Assembly: GCF_009766085.1 (NCBI RefSeq) | Contig: NZ_LMUF01000042.1 | Location: 18,418-71,972, forward strand | Source of the DNA: Burkholderia sp. S171 | Lineage (GTDB): Bacteria; Pseudomonadota; Gammaproteobacteria; Burkholderiales; Burkholderiaceae | DNA length: 53,555 nt | Reading direction: 5' to 3' | In this document: positions 15,397-24,196 of the stretch, one piece after another | Numbering within the stretch: the stretch's first letter is position 1 | Layout of the letters: each line of letters begins with the position of its first letter | Translations under genes and position numbers: made by a program | Notes under the pieces: generated by a model | Database searches by the model: none | Seen by the model: only the letters and a program-made list of their open reading frames with translations | Told to the model about the DNA's origin: nothing

Positions 15397-17676
15397 TCAC
15401 ACGCCCGCGCGCAGCGTCTTTGCCGCGGCGACCATGTTCTTGAGCGCGGGAATCACTTCGTCCCACTGACGCGTCTTCAGGCCGCAATCCGGATTGACCC
15501 ACAAGCGCTCTGCCGGAATACGCTCGGCCGCTTTGCGCATCAATTGCACAATATGCTCTTGGCTAGGGATATTCGGCGAGTGAATGTCGTACACGCCCGG
15601 TCCGATCTCGTTCGGGTAGTTGAAGTTATCGAAGGCATCGAGCAACTCCATGTCCGAACGCGATGTCTCGATCGTGATCACGTCGGCGTCCATATCGGCG
15701 ATCGACGCGATGATGTCGTTGAACTCCGAATAGCACATATGCGTGTGGATCTGCGTTTCGTCCTGCACGCCGTTCGCCGTGATACGGAACGATTCAACGG
15801 CCCACTGCAGGTATTCGTTCCACTGCGACTTGCGCAACGGCAAGCCTTCACGCAATGCTGCCTCGTCGATCTGAATCACGCGCACGCCGGCTTTTTCCAG
15901 ATCCAGCACTTCTCCGCGGATAGCCAGCGCCAACTGATGGCACGACACCGAACGCGGCTGGTCGTCACGGACGAACGACCAGTTCAGGATGGTAACCGGA
16001 CCGGTCAGCATGCCCTTCATCGGTTTGGCGGTTTGCGATTGAGCGTACTTGATCCACTCCACGGTCATCGCCTTCGGACGGCTGATGTCGCCGAAAAGGA
16101 TAGGCGGCTTCACGCAGCGCGAACCGTAGGACTGCACCCAACCAAACTGGCTGAACGCGTAACCGTCGAGCTGCTCACCGAAGTACTCGACCATGTCGTT
16201 GCGTTCGGCTTCGCCGTGCACGAGTACATCCAGCCCCAGCGCTTCCTGTTCACGCACGCTCCGCGTGATCTCGCTGTGCATGACGGCCTTGTAGCCGGCG
16301 TCGTCCAGTTCACCGGACTTGAACTGGCTGCGCGCCTGACGAATCTCCGCGGTCTGCGGGAACGAGCCGATAGTCGTCGTCGGGTACGCCGGCAGGTTCA
16401 ACAAGGCCGACTGCTTCGCGGCACGTTGCGGGTAAGCGCTTGAGCGACGGCCAAGTGCCGCATCGATCTTTGCAACCGCTGCCTTGACCGCAGGGTTGTG
16501 CACACGCGGTGACGAACGGCGGTCCTGAATCGCAGCACTATTCTCAGCAAGCGCCGCTTGCACCGACTGGCGTCCGTCATTGAGTGCGTGAGCCAGCACC
16601 TTCAGTTCGTCGAGCTTCTGCAACGCGAAAGCGAGCCACGACTGGATTTCCTTATCGAGCTTTTGCTCGCTGGCCAGATCGACCGGTACGTGCAACAACG
16701 AGCACGACGGCGCGATCCACAAGCGGTTCTGCAATGTCTTATGAATGGGTTCCAGCCACTCGAGCACCGCGCTCAGATCGCTTTTCCAGATGTTCCGGCC
16801 ATTGATGACACCCAGCGACAGCACCTTGTCCGCCGGCAACTGCGCAATCACTTTTTCGACTTCGGCGCGCGCGTTGATTGCGTCGATATGCAGACCCTGA
16901 ACCGGCAGCTTGCACGCGATTTCAAGGTTGTCCTGCAACTGTCCAAAGTAAGTGGTCAGCAGCAACTTGGCCTTCGAACCCTTCAATGCATCGTAGGCGG
17001 TGACGAACGCTTGCTGCCATGTTGCGTCCAGCTCCGTGACCAGGGCCGGCTCGTCGATCTGCACCCACTCGACACCTTGCGCCGCCAGTTGTTCAAGCAA
17101 CGCGGAATACACCGGCAACAAACGCGGTAACAACGCGAGCTTGTCCGAATCGTCTTTGGCCTTGCCAAGCCAGAGATACGTCACCGGGCCAATGATGACC
17201 GGCTTGGACTTCACGCCGAGCTTGCGAGCCTGCGCGAGCTGATCGAGCAAGCCCGATGCATCGAGTGCAAATTCAGTCGAAGCCCTGAATTCCGGCACGA
17301 TGTAGTGATAGTTCGTATCGAACCACTTGGTCATCTCGCCGGCTTGCACGCCGCAACTGCAGGCCGAGTCATGTGCGGAGCGGCCACGCGCAACGCGGAA
17401 GTAATTGTCCAGCGGGTCGCCGTCAAAACCGCGAACCCGTTCAGGGATGTTGCCCAGCGTGAAGCTTGTGTCGAGCACCTGGTCGTAGAACGAGAAATCG
17501 CCGACGGGCACATGGTCGAGGCCGGCCTGGTTTTCCCAATGCCGCTGGCGCAGTTGGGCGCCCAAGCCGGTCAGTTCGTCGCGTGACGACTGCCCTTTCC
17601 AATACCCTTCCTGCGCGAACTTCAGTTCGCGTTTTGCGCCGATGCGGGGGAAACCCAAATTGTGCGTCGTGACCAT
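15397..17676 (-). CDS. metE: Cobalamin-independent methionine synthase MetE
   Basis: 759 residues, the normal length. It transfers a methyl group from 5-methyltetrahydropteroyl-triglutamate to homocysteine. The start MVTTHNLGFPRIGAKRELKFAQEGYWKG is typical. The C-terminal barrel shows TTIGSFPQT, the zinc ligands in HTHMCYSEF (His, Cys) and WVNPDCGLKTR (Cys), and IQIDEAALREGLPLR. ATG 17676 has GGAGCGG 9 nt upstream. It is divergent from a MetR-like LysR gene, the classic arrangement in which MetR with homocysteine activates metE. No SAM riboswitch or B12 riboswitch fits in the 104-bp spacer. Confidence 0.97.
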   Translation of the reverse strand: MVTTHNLGFPRIGAKRELKFAQEGYWKGQSSRDELTGLGAQLRQRHWENQAGLDHVPVGDFSFYDQVLDTSFTLGNIPERVRGFDGDPLDNYFRVARGRSAHDSACSCGVQAGEMTKWFDTNYHYIVPEFRASTEFALDASGLLDQLAQARKLGVKSKPVIIGPVTYLWLGKAKDDSDKLALLPRLLPVYSALLEQLAAQGVEWVQIDEPALVTELDATWQQAFVTAYDALKGSKAKLLLTTYFGQLQDNLEIACKLPVQGLHIDAINARAEVEKVIAQLPADKVLSLGVINGRNIWKSDLSAVLEWLEPIHKTLQNRLWIAPSCSLLHVPVDLASEQKLDKEIQSWLAFALQKLDELKVLAHALNDGRQSVQAALAENSAAIQDRRSSPRVHNPAVKAAVAKIDAALGRRSSAYPQRAAKQSALLNLPAYPTTTIGSFPQTAEIRQARSQFKSGELDDAGYKAVMHSEITRSVREQEALGLDVLVHGEAERNDMVEYFGEQLDGYAFSQFGWVQSYGSRCVKPPILFGDISRPKAMTVEWIKYAQSQTAKPMKGMLTGPVTILNWSFVRDDQPRSVSCHQLALAIRGEVLDLEKAGVRVIQIDEAALREGLPLRKSQWNEYLQWAVESFRITANGVQDETQIHTHMCYSEFNDIIASIADMDADVITIETSRSDMELLDAFDNFNYPNEIGPGVYDIHSPNIPSQEHIVQLMRKAAERIPAERLWVNPDCGLKTRQWDEVIPALKNMVAAAKTLRAGV

Positions 17677-17780
17677 TGATGTGCCGCTCCTGAAATGAAC
17701 GGCTTGATCATAGGGTGCGTGGTCTATGAAATATAATGGTCTTTTCTCATTGATCGATTAGTTCCTTTCATGGATGCCAC
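17677..17780. promoter_or_regulatory. metE-metR divergent promoter region
   Basis: This 104-bp AT-rich spacer contains TATAAT at 17732-17737 on the plus strand, a likely -10 for metR. I found no exact TGAA-N5-TTCA MetR box. CATTGATCGATTAG at 17748-17761 is a possible imperfect LysR-type site. Confidence 0.4.
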
Positions 17781-18695
17781 ATGCTCGAACGAACTCATCT
17801 AACCATTATTCGGGAAGTCGACCGTCACGGCTCGCTGACCGCGGCCGCGAACGTGCTGTGCCTGACGCAGTCTGCGCTGAGCCATACCGTCAAGAAGATG
17901 GAGCAGCAGCTTGGGACCGCCGTGTGGAGCCGCGACGGGCGCACACTGCGACTGACCCAGGCGGGGCAGTATCTGCTGGCGCTCGCCAACCGCGTGCTGC
18001 CGCAGATGGAACATGCGGAAGAACGCATGAGGCAATTCGCGTTGGGACAGCGTGGCACGCTGCGTATTGGCATGGAATGCCACCCTTGCTACCAGTGGCT
18101 GCTCAAGGTGGTATCGCCCTATCTCGCACGCTGGCCCGACGTGGATGTCGACGTCAAACAGAAATTCCAGTTTGGCGGCATTGGCGCGTTGTTCGGCTAT
18201 GACATCGACATATTGGTGACGCCGGATCCGTTGCGAAAACCCGGATTGCGTTTTGAGCCGGTGTTCGACTACGAGCAGGTACTCGTGGTGGGCCGGCAGC
18301 ATAGGCTCGCAAAAGCGTCTTTCATCCTGCCCGATGAACTCGCCGAAGAGGTCCTGATTACGTACCCGGTCGAGATCGATCGGCTGGATATCTATAACCA
18401 GTTCCTGATGCCGGCGAACGTCATGCCGAAGCGGCACAAGGTCATAGAAACCACCGACATCATGTTGCAGATGGTCGCAAGCGGCCGGGGCGTTGCCGCA
18501 TTGCCTCGCTGGCTCGTTGAAGAATATGCGGACAAGGTGGCGGTGAATGCGGTCCGGTTAGGCAAGCAAGGCATTGCGAAGCAGATCTTTCTGGGCGTGC
18601 GCGAAACGGATACGACGATCGATTACCTGAGCGCCTTTGTTGAGCTTGCACGCGGGTCTGACTGGAATGCGACGGTGGAAATAGAGCGAGCGTAG
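17781..18695 (+). CDS. metR: LysR family regulator MetR
   Basis: 304 residues. The N-terminal helix-turn-helix is LTIIREVDRHGSLTAAANVLCLTQSALSHTVKKMEQQLGTAVWSR. The effector domain contains RIGMECHPCYQWLLKVVSPYLARWPDVDVDV, very characteristic of MetR, where the homocysteine co-inducer site lies. Divergent location from metE supports the call. It would activate metE when homocysteine accumulates. Confidence 0.93.
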   Translation: MLERTHLTIIREVDRHGSLTAAANVLCLTQSALSHTVKKMEQQLGTAVWSRDGRTLRLTQAGQYLLALANRVLPQMEHAEERMRQFALGQRGTLRIGMECHPCYQWLLKVVSPYLARWPDVDVDVKQKFQFGGIGALFGYDIDILVTPDPLRKPGLRFEPVFDYEQVLVVGRQHRLAKASFILPDELAEEVLITYPVEIDRLDIYNQFLMPANVMPKRHKVIETTDIMLQMVASGRGVAALPRWLVEEYADKVAVNAVRLGKQGIAKQIFLGVRETDTTIDYLSAFVELARGSDWNATVEIERA

Positions 18696-18745
18696 CGAGC
18701 CTCATCGCAAACCGGCGATGAAGGCACGCTACGCGCCGTGGCCTA

Positions 18746-19672
18746 TTATCGATTCAATCGATCCTGCATGAAATCCACGAACGCACGCAGCTTGCGGGGA
18801 ACGTGGACACGGCTGGGGTAGTAGAGATAAAAGCCGGGGAACGTGGGCCACCACGGCTTCAGCAGCGGAATCAGGCGCCCGGATTGAATGTCGTCCTGAA
18901 CCTGGACTTCGAACGCGCAGCCAATGCCGCCGCCGGCCCTGACGGCCGCGAGGATGATATCGCCGTCGTTGGTCACAAGCGGACCCGGCACCTCAATGTC
19001 GAAGTCACGTCCCTTGTGCGTAAATTCCCAGCGATAAATACTGCCCGCGAGACGAACGTTGATGCACCTATGCTCGCGCAAATCCTCGGGCTTGCGCGGC
19101 AACGGGCGTCCAGCCAGATAGCGTGGCGCCGCGAGGGTCGCAATGCGATGCTGGCCGCCGAAAGGCACGGCCACCACGTCCTGCGCCAGGTTTTCGCCAA
19201 GGCGAATCCCGGCGTCGAAGCCCCCGCCAACGAGATCGACGAGCGCGTTGTCGCAATGCATTTCCACGGTGATGTCGGGATAGGTCTCCAGGAAATCAAC
19301 CAGATGAGGCATCACCAGAATGTCCGCCGCCGTGCGCGAGAGGTTGAGGCGCAGCAGGCCGGCAGGCTTGTCACGTAATTCGTTGACCCCGTCGACGGCG
19401 CTCGCGAGCGCGGCAAGCGCCGGTTGCGCATCTTGCAAGAACCGCTGTCCGATTTCGGTCAGTCCGACCCGGCGCGTCGAACGATCGAGCAAGCGCACGC
19501 CGAGGCGCCCTTCCAGCGTGCGCATGGTTTGCGACAAGGCTGACGGCGACACACCCAGTTCGGCCGCGGCGCGCGTAAAGCTCGCATGGTGCGCCACGCG
19601 AGCAAAGGCGGCGATACCCGGCAGCAGGTCGGGCAGCATCGCCATATTATGAAGCAGCGCTTCATGCTGCAT
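18746..19672 (-). CDS. LysR family transcriptional regulator
   Basis: 308 residues. The helix-turn-helix is IAAFARVAHHASFTRAAAELGVSPSALSQTMRTLEGRLGVRLLDRSTRRVGLTEIG. The effector domain has GGFDAGIRLGENLAQDVVAVPFG and SGRLIPLLKPWWPTFPGFYLYYPSR, a pattern of the CrgA/DsdC-like group that often sits opposite oxidoreductase genes. It is divergent from an SDR gene with 73 bp between starts, so it probably controls that gene. GGGGGTAA precedes ATG 19672. Confidence 0.92.
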   Translation of the reverse strand: MQHEALLHNMAMLPDLLPGIAAFARVAHHASFTRAAAELGVSPSALSQTMRTLEGRLGVRLLDRSTRRVGLTEIGQRFLQDAQPALAALASAVDGVNELRDKPAGLLRLNLSRTAADILVMPHLVDFLETYPDITVEMHCDNALVDLVGGGFDAGIRLGENLAQDVVAVPFGGQHRIATLAAPRYLAGRPLPRKPEDLREHRCINVRLAGSIYRWEFTHKGRDFDIEVPGPLVTNDGDIILAAVRAGGGIGCAFEVQVQDDIQSGRLIPLLKPWWPTFPGFYLYYPSRVHVPRKLRAFVDFMQDRLNR

Positions 19673-19715
19673 ATTGATTACCCCCGTTAATCCATACCAA
19701 TCCGCAGCCTATCAT

Positions 19716-19741
19716 GGGTGCTCCACCCCATAGGAGCACCC
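19716..19741. promoter_or_regulatory. 9-bp stem-loop covering the SDR ribosome-binding site
   Basis: GGGTGCTCC (19716-19724) pairs perfectly with GGAGCACCC (19733-19741) across an 8-nt loop. The Shine-Dalgarno AGGAG (19732-19736) of the SDR gene is in the second arm, and the ATG follows at 19746. In RNA the hairpin would hide the ribosome site; in DNA it is a good operator palindrome for the divergent LysR protein. Confidence 0.65.
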
Positions 19742-19745
19742 TGTC

Positions 19746-20486
19746 ATGAGCAAGCTTTCCGGCAAAGTCGCCATCGTCACCGGTTCATCCAAAGGCATTG
19801 GAGCAGGCATCGCCGAGCGCCTCGCCGCCGACGGCGCTCACGTGGTCGTGAACTACTCGCGCAGTGCGGACGACGCGGATGTCGTCGTCAAAAGAATCGT
19901 TGCGGCGGGGGGCAAGGCCATCGCGGTCAAAGCCGATATTTCCAGGCCGGCTGAGATCCAGCCGCTCATTAATGCTGCCCTCGATGCGTTCGGCAAGCTC
20001 GATATCCTCATCAACAACGCTGGGGTCTACAAAGTGGACTCCTTGGAAACGCTGACGGCGGAAAGTTTCGACGAGCACTTCCACCTCAACGTACGCGGCC
20101 TGCTTCTTACCACGCAGGCGGCATCCCGCGTGTTGCCGGCGGGCGGCGTGATCGTCAACATCAGTTCGGGCCTCGCGCATAGTCCCTATCCGATGGTTCA
20201 CGTCTACTGCGCCACCAAGGGCGCGGTGGACACGTTGACGCGCACACTGGGGATGGAGCTTGGGCCTCGCAAGATTCGCGTGGTCGGCATTGCGCCGGGT
20301 TTCGTCACCACCGAAGGGAATGCTGAGTCTGCGAAAGGGATGGCCGATTTCTTCATCGCCAAGACGCCGCTGGGGCGTGTCGGCCAGCCCAGGGACATCG
20401 CGGCGGCCGTCGCCTACGCCGTCTCGGACGATGCCGGCTGGGTCACCGGATGCACTATCGATGTCGCGGGCGGGATGGTGTTTTGA
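19746..20486 (+). CDS. Short-chain dehydrogenase/reductase (SDR)
   Basis: 246 residues of the classical SDR family. It has the nucleotide-binding TGSSKGIGAGIAERLA, the structural NNAG (LINNAGVY), the catalytic Ser in NISSGLAHS and the Tyr-x-x-x-Lys site as YCATKGAVDT, and ends DVAGGMVF. VNYSRS after the second strand suggests NADP(H) use. It is divergent from a LysR gene. The substrate cannot be told. Confidence 0.92.
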   Translation: MSKLSGKVAIVTGSSKGIGAGIAERLAADGAHVVVNYSRSADDADVVVKRIVAAGGKAIAVKADISRPAEIQPLINAALDAFGKLDILINNAGVYKVDSLETLTAESFDEHFHLNVRGLLLTTQAASRVLPAGGVIVNISSGLAHSPYPMVHVYCATKGAVDTLTRTLGMELGPRKIRVVGIAPGFVTTEGNAESAKGMADFFIAKTPLGRVGQPRDIAAAVAYAVSDDAGWVTGCTIDVAGGMVF

Positions 20487-20506
20487 TGGGGTTCGTTGTT
20501 CGAACG

Positions 20507-20914
20507 TCAACCGCGCACGTTGGCCTCTCGAATCGTTGTCTTTGACTGCAGGCCACGCCAGGCGATAGGCGAAAGCGCGAATACAAGGACGAGAAATCCG
20601 ACCTGCGAGAGATAGAAGGACTCCGTCCACTGATCGCTTATGGCGACATAATACGTGTTGTGAATGACGTCGCTGAAAATGATGAGCGCCGTCAAGCCAA
20701 TCCCTGCTCGCGGCTTCGCGAACAGGAGCACGGCAGCAAGCGGATCTAAAACCGTTAAAGCGCTCCAATAGATGCGGCTTGCGAACACGGCTCTGTTCCC
20801 AAGCCCGTAGTCCCAAAGCAAACCGTGTTCGATATCGGCGCGTAGATGGTTAAAGGTCGCCCCGAGGAGGCAAAGGGCGAATAGAACGCGGATAGCAAAG
20901 GATGTACGTTTCAT
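20507..20914 (-). CDS. Small four-helix membrane protein of unknown function
   Basis: 135 residues, very hydrophobic, with about four membrane helices: FAIRVLFALCLLGATF, YWSALTVLDPLAAVLLFA, IGLTALIIFSDVIHNTYYVA and LSQVGFLVLVFALSPIAW. Its ATG overlaps the stop of the sensor kinase in an ATGA motif, so it is translated as the third gene of the response regulator / kinase operon. I do not recognise the family. Coupling suggests an accessory or target of the two-component system, for example a modulator of the kinase in the inner membrane. Confidence 0.8.
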   Translation of the reverse strand: MKRTSFAIRVLFALCLLGATFNHLRADIEHGLLWDYGLGNRAVFASRIYWSALTVLDPLAAVLLFAKPRAGIGLTALIIFSDVIHNTYYVAISDQWTESFYLSQVGFLVLVFALSPIAWRGLQSKTTIREANVRG

Positions 20915-22320
20915 TTGACCCGCGGAAAAGTCAGCACGAATCGGGTTCCCTGCGGTTCGCTTTCCGCATGCGCCTTGCCGCCATGCAGCTCCATGATCGT
21001 CCGCACTATCGCCAGTCCCAGCCCGGTCGATCCGCTCGCGGACGCACCACTCGTCCTCGATGGATCCGCGCGATAAAACCGGTCGAAGACGCGTTCGAGC
21101 AGGTTCGCGTCCAGTGGAACGCCTTCGTTCGCCACTTCAACGCGCACCGCGCCGTCGCGTTCAGCAACAGACAGCATGATCTCGGCATCTTGCGGCGTAA
21201 AGCGCACCGCGTTCGCAAGCAGATTGCTCACTGCGCGCCGAAAAAGTTCGATATCCGCCTTCAACCGCGCATGCCCCGTCACGCGAATTCGAATGCCGGC
21301 GTCTTCTGCTATTCCCTCGAAATAGTCGGCTATCTTTAGAAGCTCTTCGTCGGCATCAAACTCGAGCAAGTGCCGCGAAAAATGAGGATGCTCGGCGCGG
21401 GCGAGAAAGAGGACGTTTTCGATCATCCTCGAAAGGCGATCGCACTCTTCAAGATTCGATGCCAACAGCGTCTGATATTCCTCGCTGGAGCGTGGCCGGG
21501 CCAGCGCAACCTCGGTTGAGCCGCGTAAGTTGGCCAAGGGCGTGCGCATGTCATGGGCCAGGTCTGCCGTAAATCGGGAGAGCAGGTTGAACCCATGCTC
21601 GAAGCCGGAAAACATGCCATTGAGCGAGGTAACCAGCGCCTCAAGTTCTCGCGGCACTTTGCGCACCGCGATGCGGGCGCTGAGATTTTCAGTCGTAAAG
21701 TCTGCGGCGCTACGCGCGATGTCACGCAAGGGCCTGAGTGACTGGCGAACAAGCAAATAGCTCATCAAAAACGCCAGCAACGCGCCTGCGCCGCTTGCCA
21801 GAAAAAGCCGATCGCGATACTTCCTTAGCAGCAGCCATCGGTCAGCCACATTGCGCATCACGACGAGCTTCACGCTCGAACCATCCGCCAGTTGCGCCTC
21901 GGTGGCAACTCGCCGGAACGGCGTGCCGTCGCTAGCGGCCAAGGCCGTGATCGATGCCGCCGTAATTTGCTCAGAGGCATGGAGTTTGGTCGCAGGCCAG
22001 GCAATGCTGAGCCCGGCGTTGGACAAGTTATGCTGCAGGAGAACACGACCGGATGAATCGACCACTTCCGCCGACAAGGCCTCGTTGCCTAGCACCTGAC
22101 TTTCCAACCGCTCCTGATGCTGCGTCAGGTCGCTCACGTTGGCGAACTCCTGCGTCAGCCGGCGCATATGCCGCGCCGCCAGCACGATGTCCTGATCGTC
22201 CTGTGTACTGACCTCGTGCGCCAGCGCCGTATAAACGTAACTTCCGACCAGGGCGAACACCGCCAGCGTGGTTCCCGCGAAGGCCAGTGCCAATGTCGAC
22301 GTCAACGACCGCGATCGCAT
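20911..22320 (-). CDS. Sensor histidine kinase (CusS/CopS heavy-metal type)
   Basis: 469 residues. TM1 is LALAFAGTTLAVFALVGSYVYTAL, followed by a periplasmic sensor region (about 35-165), TM2 near LASGAGALLAFLMSYLLV and a HAMP domain. The phospho-accepting His is in DLAHDMRTPLANLRG. The ATPase domain has NLLANAVRFTP and STGLGLAIVRTIMELHGG. The overall layout is that of the heavy-metal sensor kinases. The start overlaps the response-regulator stop (TGATG). No metal efflux genes are nearby, so the signal is open. Confidence 0.92.
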   Translation of the reverse strand: MRSRSLTSTLALAFAGTTLAVFALVGSYVYTALAHEVSTQDDQDIVLAARHMRRLTQEFANVSDLTQHQERLESQVLGNEALSAEVVDSSGRVLLQHNLSNAGLSIAWPATKLHASEQITAASITALAASDGTPFRRVATEAQLADGSSVKLVVMRNVADRWLLLRKYRDRLFLASGAGALLAFLMSYLLVRQSLRPLRDIARSAADFTTENLSARIAVRKVPRELEALVTSLNGMFSGFEHGFNLLSRFTADLAHDMRTPLANLRGSTEVALARPRSSEEYQTLLASNLEECDRLSRMIENVLFLARAEHPHFSRHLLEFDADEELLKIADYFEGIAEDAGIRIRVTGHARLKADIELFRRAVSNLLANAVRFTPQDAEIMLSVAERDGAVRVEVANEGVPLDANLLERVFDRFYRADPSRTSGASASGSTGLGLAIVRTIMELHGGKAHAESEPQGTRFVLTFPRVK

Positions 22321-22997
22321 CAGTCGTCCTCTTTGGTGTCTATGACGTAGCCCACGCCACGTACCGTCTTGATGAGTTTGACTTCGAAGTCATCGTCTAT
22401 TTTTGCTCGCAGCCGGCGTATCGCGACCTCGACCACATTGGTATCGCTATCGAAATTCATGTCCCAGACATAGGATGCAATCTGTGTGCGGCTCATGACC
22501 TCGCCCTGCTTGCGCGCGAGCAGTTGCAGCAGCGCGAACTCGCGAGGGGTCAACTCTATCCGCTTGCCTGCACGGCGGACCTTGCGGCGCGTCACATCGA
22601 TTTCCAGATCCGCAAGCGAAAGCAAATCATGCTCCCGCGGCGGTCCTCTGCGTGCCAATGTACGAACCCGCGCAAGCAGCTCGACGAAAGCAAACGGCTT
22701 GACCAGGTAATCATCGGCGCCCAGTTCAAGTCCATGGACGCGATCGCTTACGTCATCGCGGGCGGTAAGAAACAGGACCGGGGTCGCTTTCAAGGTTCGG
22801 AGGTTCTTCAGGACACTCCAGCCGTCCATGGTCGGCAACATCACGTCCAGCACGATGACGTCATACGTATCCTCTCTTGCCAGGATCAGGCCTTCCGCAC
22901 CGTCAGCCGCCACATCGACAAGAAAGCCGGCTTCTTCCAAACCCTTCTTGATGTAGGCGAGCGCCTTTTGCTCATCCTCAATGACCAGAACCCTCAT
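22320..22997 (-). CDS. OmpR-family response regulator (CusR/CopR type)
   Basis: 225 residues. The receiver domain has the acidic pair in MRVLVIEDEQKAL, the phosphorylated Asp in VIVLDVMLPTMDGWSVL and the conserved Lys in DDYLVKPFAF. The C-terminal winged helix contains ELTPREFALLQLLARKQGEVMSRTQIASYVWDMNFDSDTNVVEVAIRRLRAKID, nearly the consensus of CusR/CopR proteins. It is first gene of the operon with the kinase and a small membrane protein. Confidence 0.94.
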   Translation of the reverse strand: MRVLVIEDEQKALAYIKKGLEEAGFLVDVAADGAEGLILAREDTYDVIVLDVMLPTMDGWSVLKNLRTLKATPVLFLTARDDVSDRVHGLELGADDYLVKPFAFVELLARVRTLARRGPPREHDLLSLADLEIDVTRRKVRRAGKRIELTPREFALLQLLARKQGEVMSRTQIASYVWDMNFDSDTNVVEVAIRRLRAKIDDDFEVKLIKTVRGVGYVIDTKEDD

Positions 22998-23127
22998 GTC
23001 GACGCCTCGCTGCTACGTTTTATTTGCCTGAAAGAATAGTACGCCACCCCATTTGATTCCGATCCACGATTAAAACCGCCGGGATGTTTCCGTGAATGCG
23101 CATCAGAGCGCGATTCATTGGTCGCTG

Positions 23128-23216
23128 TCAAATAATGGGGCGGACGGAGAACCCGAATCAAGTGGAACCGCACTCCATGTTGCAACAGCCAACATGACGG
23201 GACCCCCATTATTTGA
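23128..23216. repeat. 89-bp element bounded by 13-bp inverted repeats
   Basis: TCAAATAATGGGG (23128-23140) and CCCCATTATTTGA (23204-23216) are exact inverse complements enclosing 63 bp. A shortened relative (CCCCATTTGAT) occurs at 23047-23057. The element lies between the response-regulator gene and the alpha/beta hydrolase. It resembles a tiny non-autonomous transposon or IS-end remnant, or a pair of regulator sites. No clear target duplication was seen. Confidence 0.5.
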
Positions 23217-23266
23217 TTACAAAATTGAGAGGTAAGACTGTTCTCGTCGATCTGCTTATTGGCGCA

Positions 23267-24061
23267 TTATTGCTGGGCGTGCCTGGCAGCATCTTCGATC
23301 ACGGCAGCGACTTCCTTGGGACGCGATTCATAAACGGAGTGGCTCGCGCCCGGGATCACGGTCGTGTGACTATGCGCACGGGCGTAGTACCAGCGTTCGA
23401 GGTCCGGGTTGATAATCTTGTCCGCACCGGCCACGATGCCCCAGCTAGGCTTGGTGGTCCAAGCGGCAACCGTCATGGGCGCGGAGAAAACCTTGGCAGC
23501 CGTCAGGATCTGCGATTGCGCTTCGAATTGAGCTTGCTTGAGCGGTAAATCAGCAGCGAAGTCTTTCGGGAAATCTGCCGGGTTCAGGTACGTGTAACCG
23601 TCATCGGTCTTCCTGATCGCGCCTGGTTGCTTCGACGTATAGCTGGGCATGCCCTTGCCAAGGTCGCTTTCATCCTCGCCGACAGCCGGCGCGTGTGCCG
23701 CCACATACACCAGCCCTACGACGTTCGGATGCACGCCGGCTTCGGTGATGATGGAACCGCCATAGCTGTGGGCCACCAGGATAGTGGGGCCGTTCTGCAG
23801 GTCGAGCACGCGCTTGGTTGTGGCTACGTCGTCTTCGAGAGAACTCAACGGCTCCTGCACCATGGTGACGTGATAGCCGTCTTTGGTCAGGATGTTGTAG
23901 ACGGGCTTCCAGCCGGAACCGTCCACCCACGCGCCATGCACCAGGACAATGTTCTTCACCGGGGCACTCTTCGGCTGGGCATCCTGCGCCATTGCGGCGG
24001 TCGATGCGAAGAGGCAAGCGGACAATGACAAAGCCGAGGCGACCAAAGGCAAAATTTTCAC
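23267..24061 (-). CDS. Secreted alpha/beta hydrolase
   Basis: 264 residues with a signal peptide (MKILPLVASALSLSACLFASTAAMAQ). The fold starts NIVLVHGAWVDGSGW (oxyanion HG), the nucleophile elbow is VAHSYGGSIITEAG (Ser), and the catalytic His is in GASHSVYESRP. The arrangement resembles periplasmic esterase-like hydrolases common in Burkholderiales. GTG 24061 is preceded by GGAGTCTCTC. The substrate is unknown. Confidence 0.9.
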   Translation of the reverse strand: MKILPLVASALSLSACLFASTAAMAQDAQPKSAPVKNIVLVHGAWVDGSGWKPVYNILTKDGYHVTMVQEPLSSLEDDVATTKRVLDLQNGPTILVAHSYGGSIITEAGVHPNVVGLVYVAAHAPAVGEDESDLGKGMPSYTSKQPGAIRKTDDGYTYLNPADFPKDFAADLPLKQAQFEAQSQILTAAKVFSAPMTVAAWTTKPSWGIVAGADKIINPDLERWYYARAHSHTTVIPGASHSVYESRPKEVAAVIEDAARHAQQ

Positions 24062-24196
24062 GAGAGACTCCGTTTATAAGTTAGATAGGGAAAAATTATT
24101 GGAGAGAGCGGGTTGCGCGACGGGGGCGGGGCGAAATCAGGTCCTGTGCATGTCGATGGAAATGACAGCGACTGCACAGGCCCTGAACCGCATCAC

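Noticed and set aside
17677..17780. Classical MetR box TGAA-N5-TTCA
   Set aside because: All TGAA and TTCA positions in the spacer were checked; none has the right partner at the right distance.
22994..23209. 71-codon minus-strand frame upstream of the response regulator
   Set aside because: It runs through the inverted-repeat element and the regulator's leader; not protein-like.
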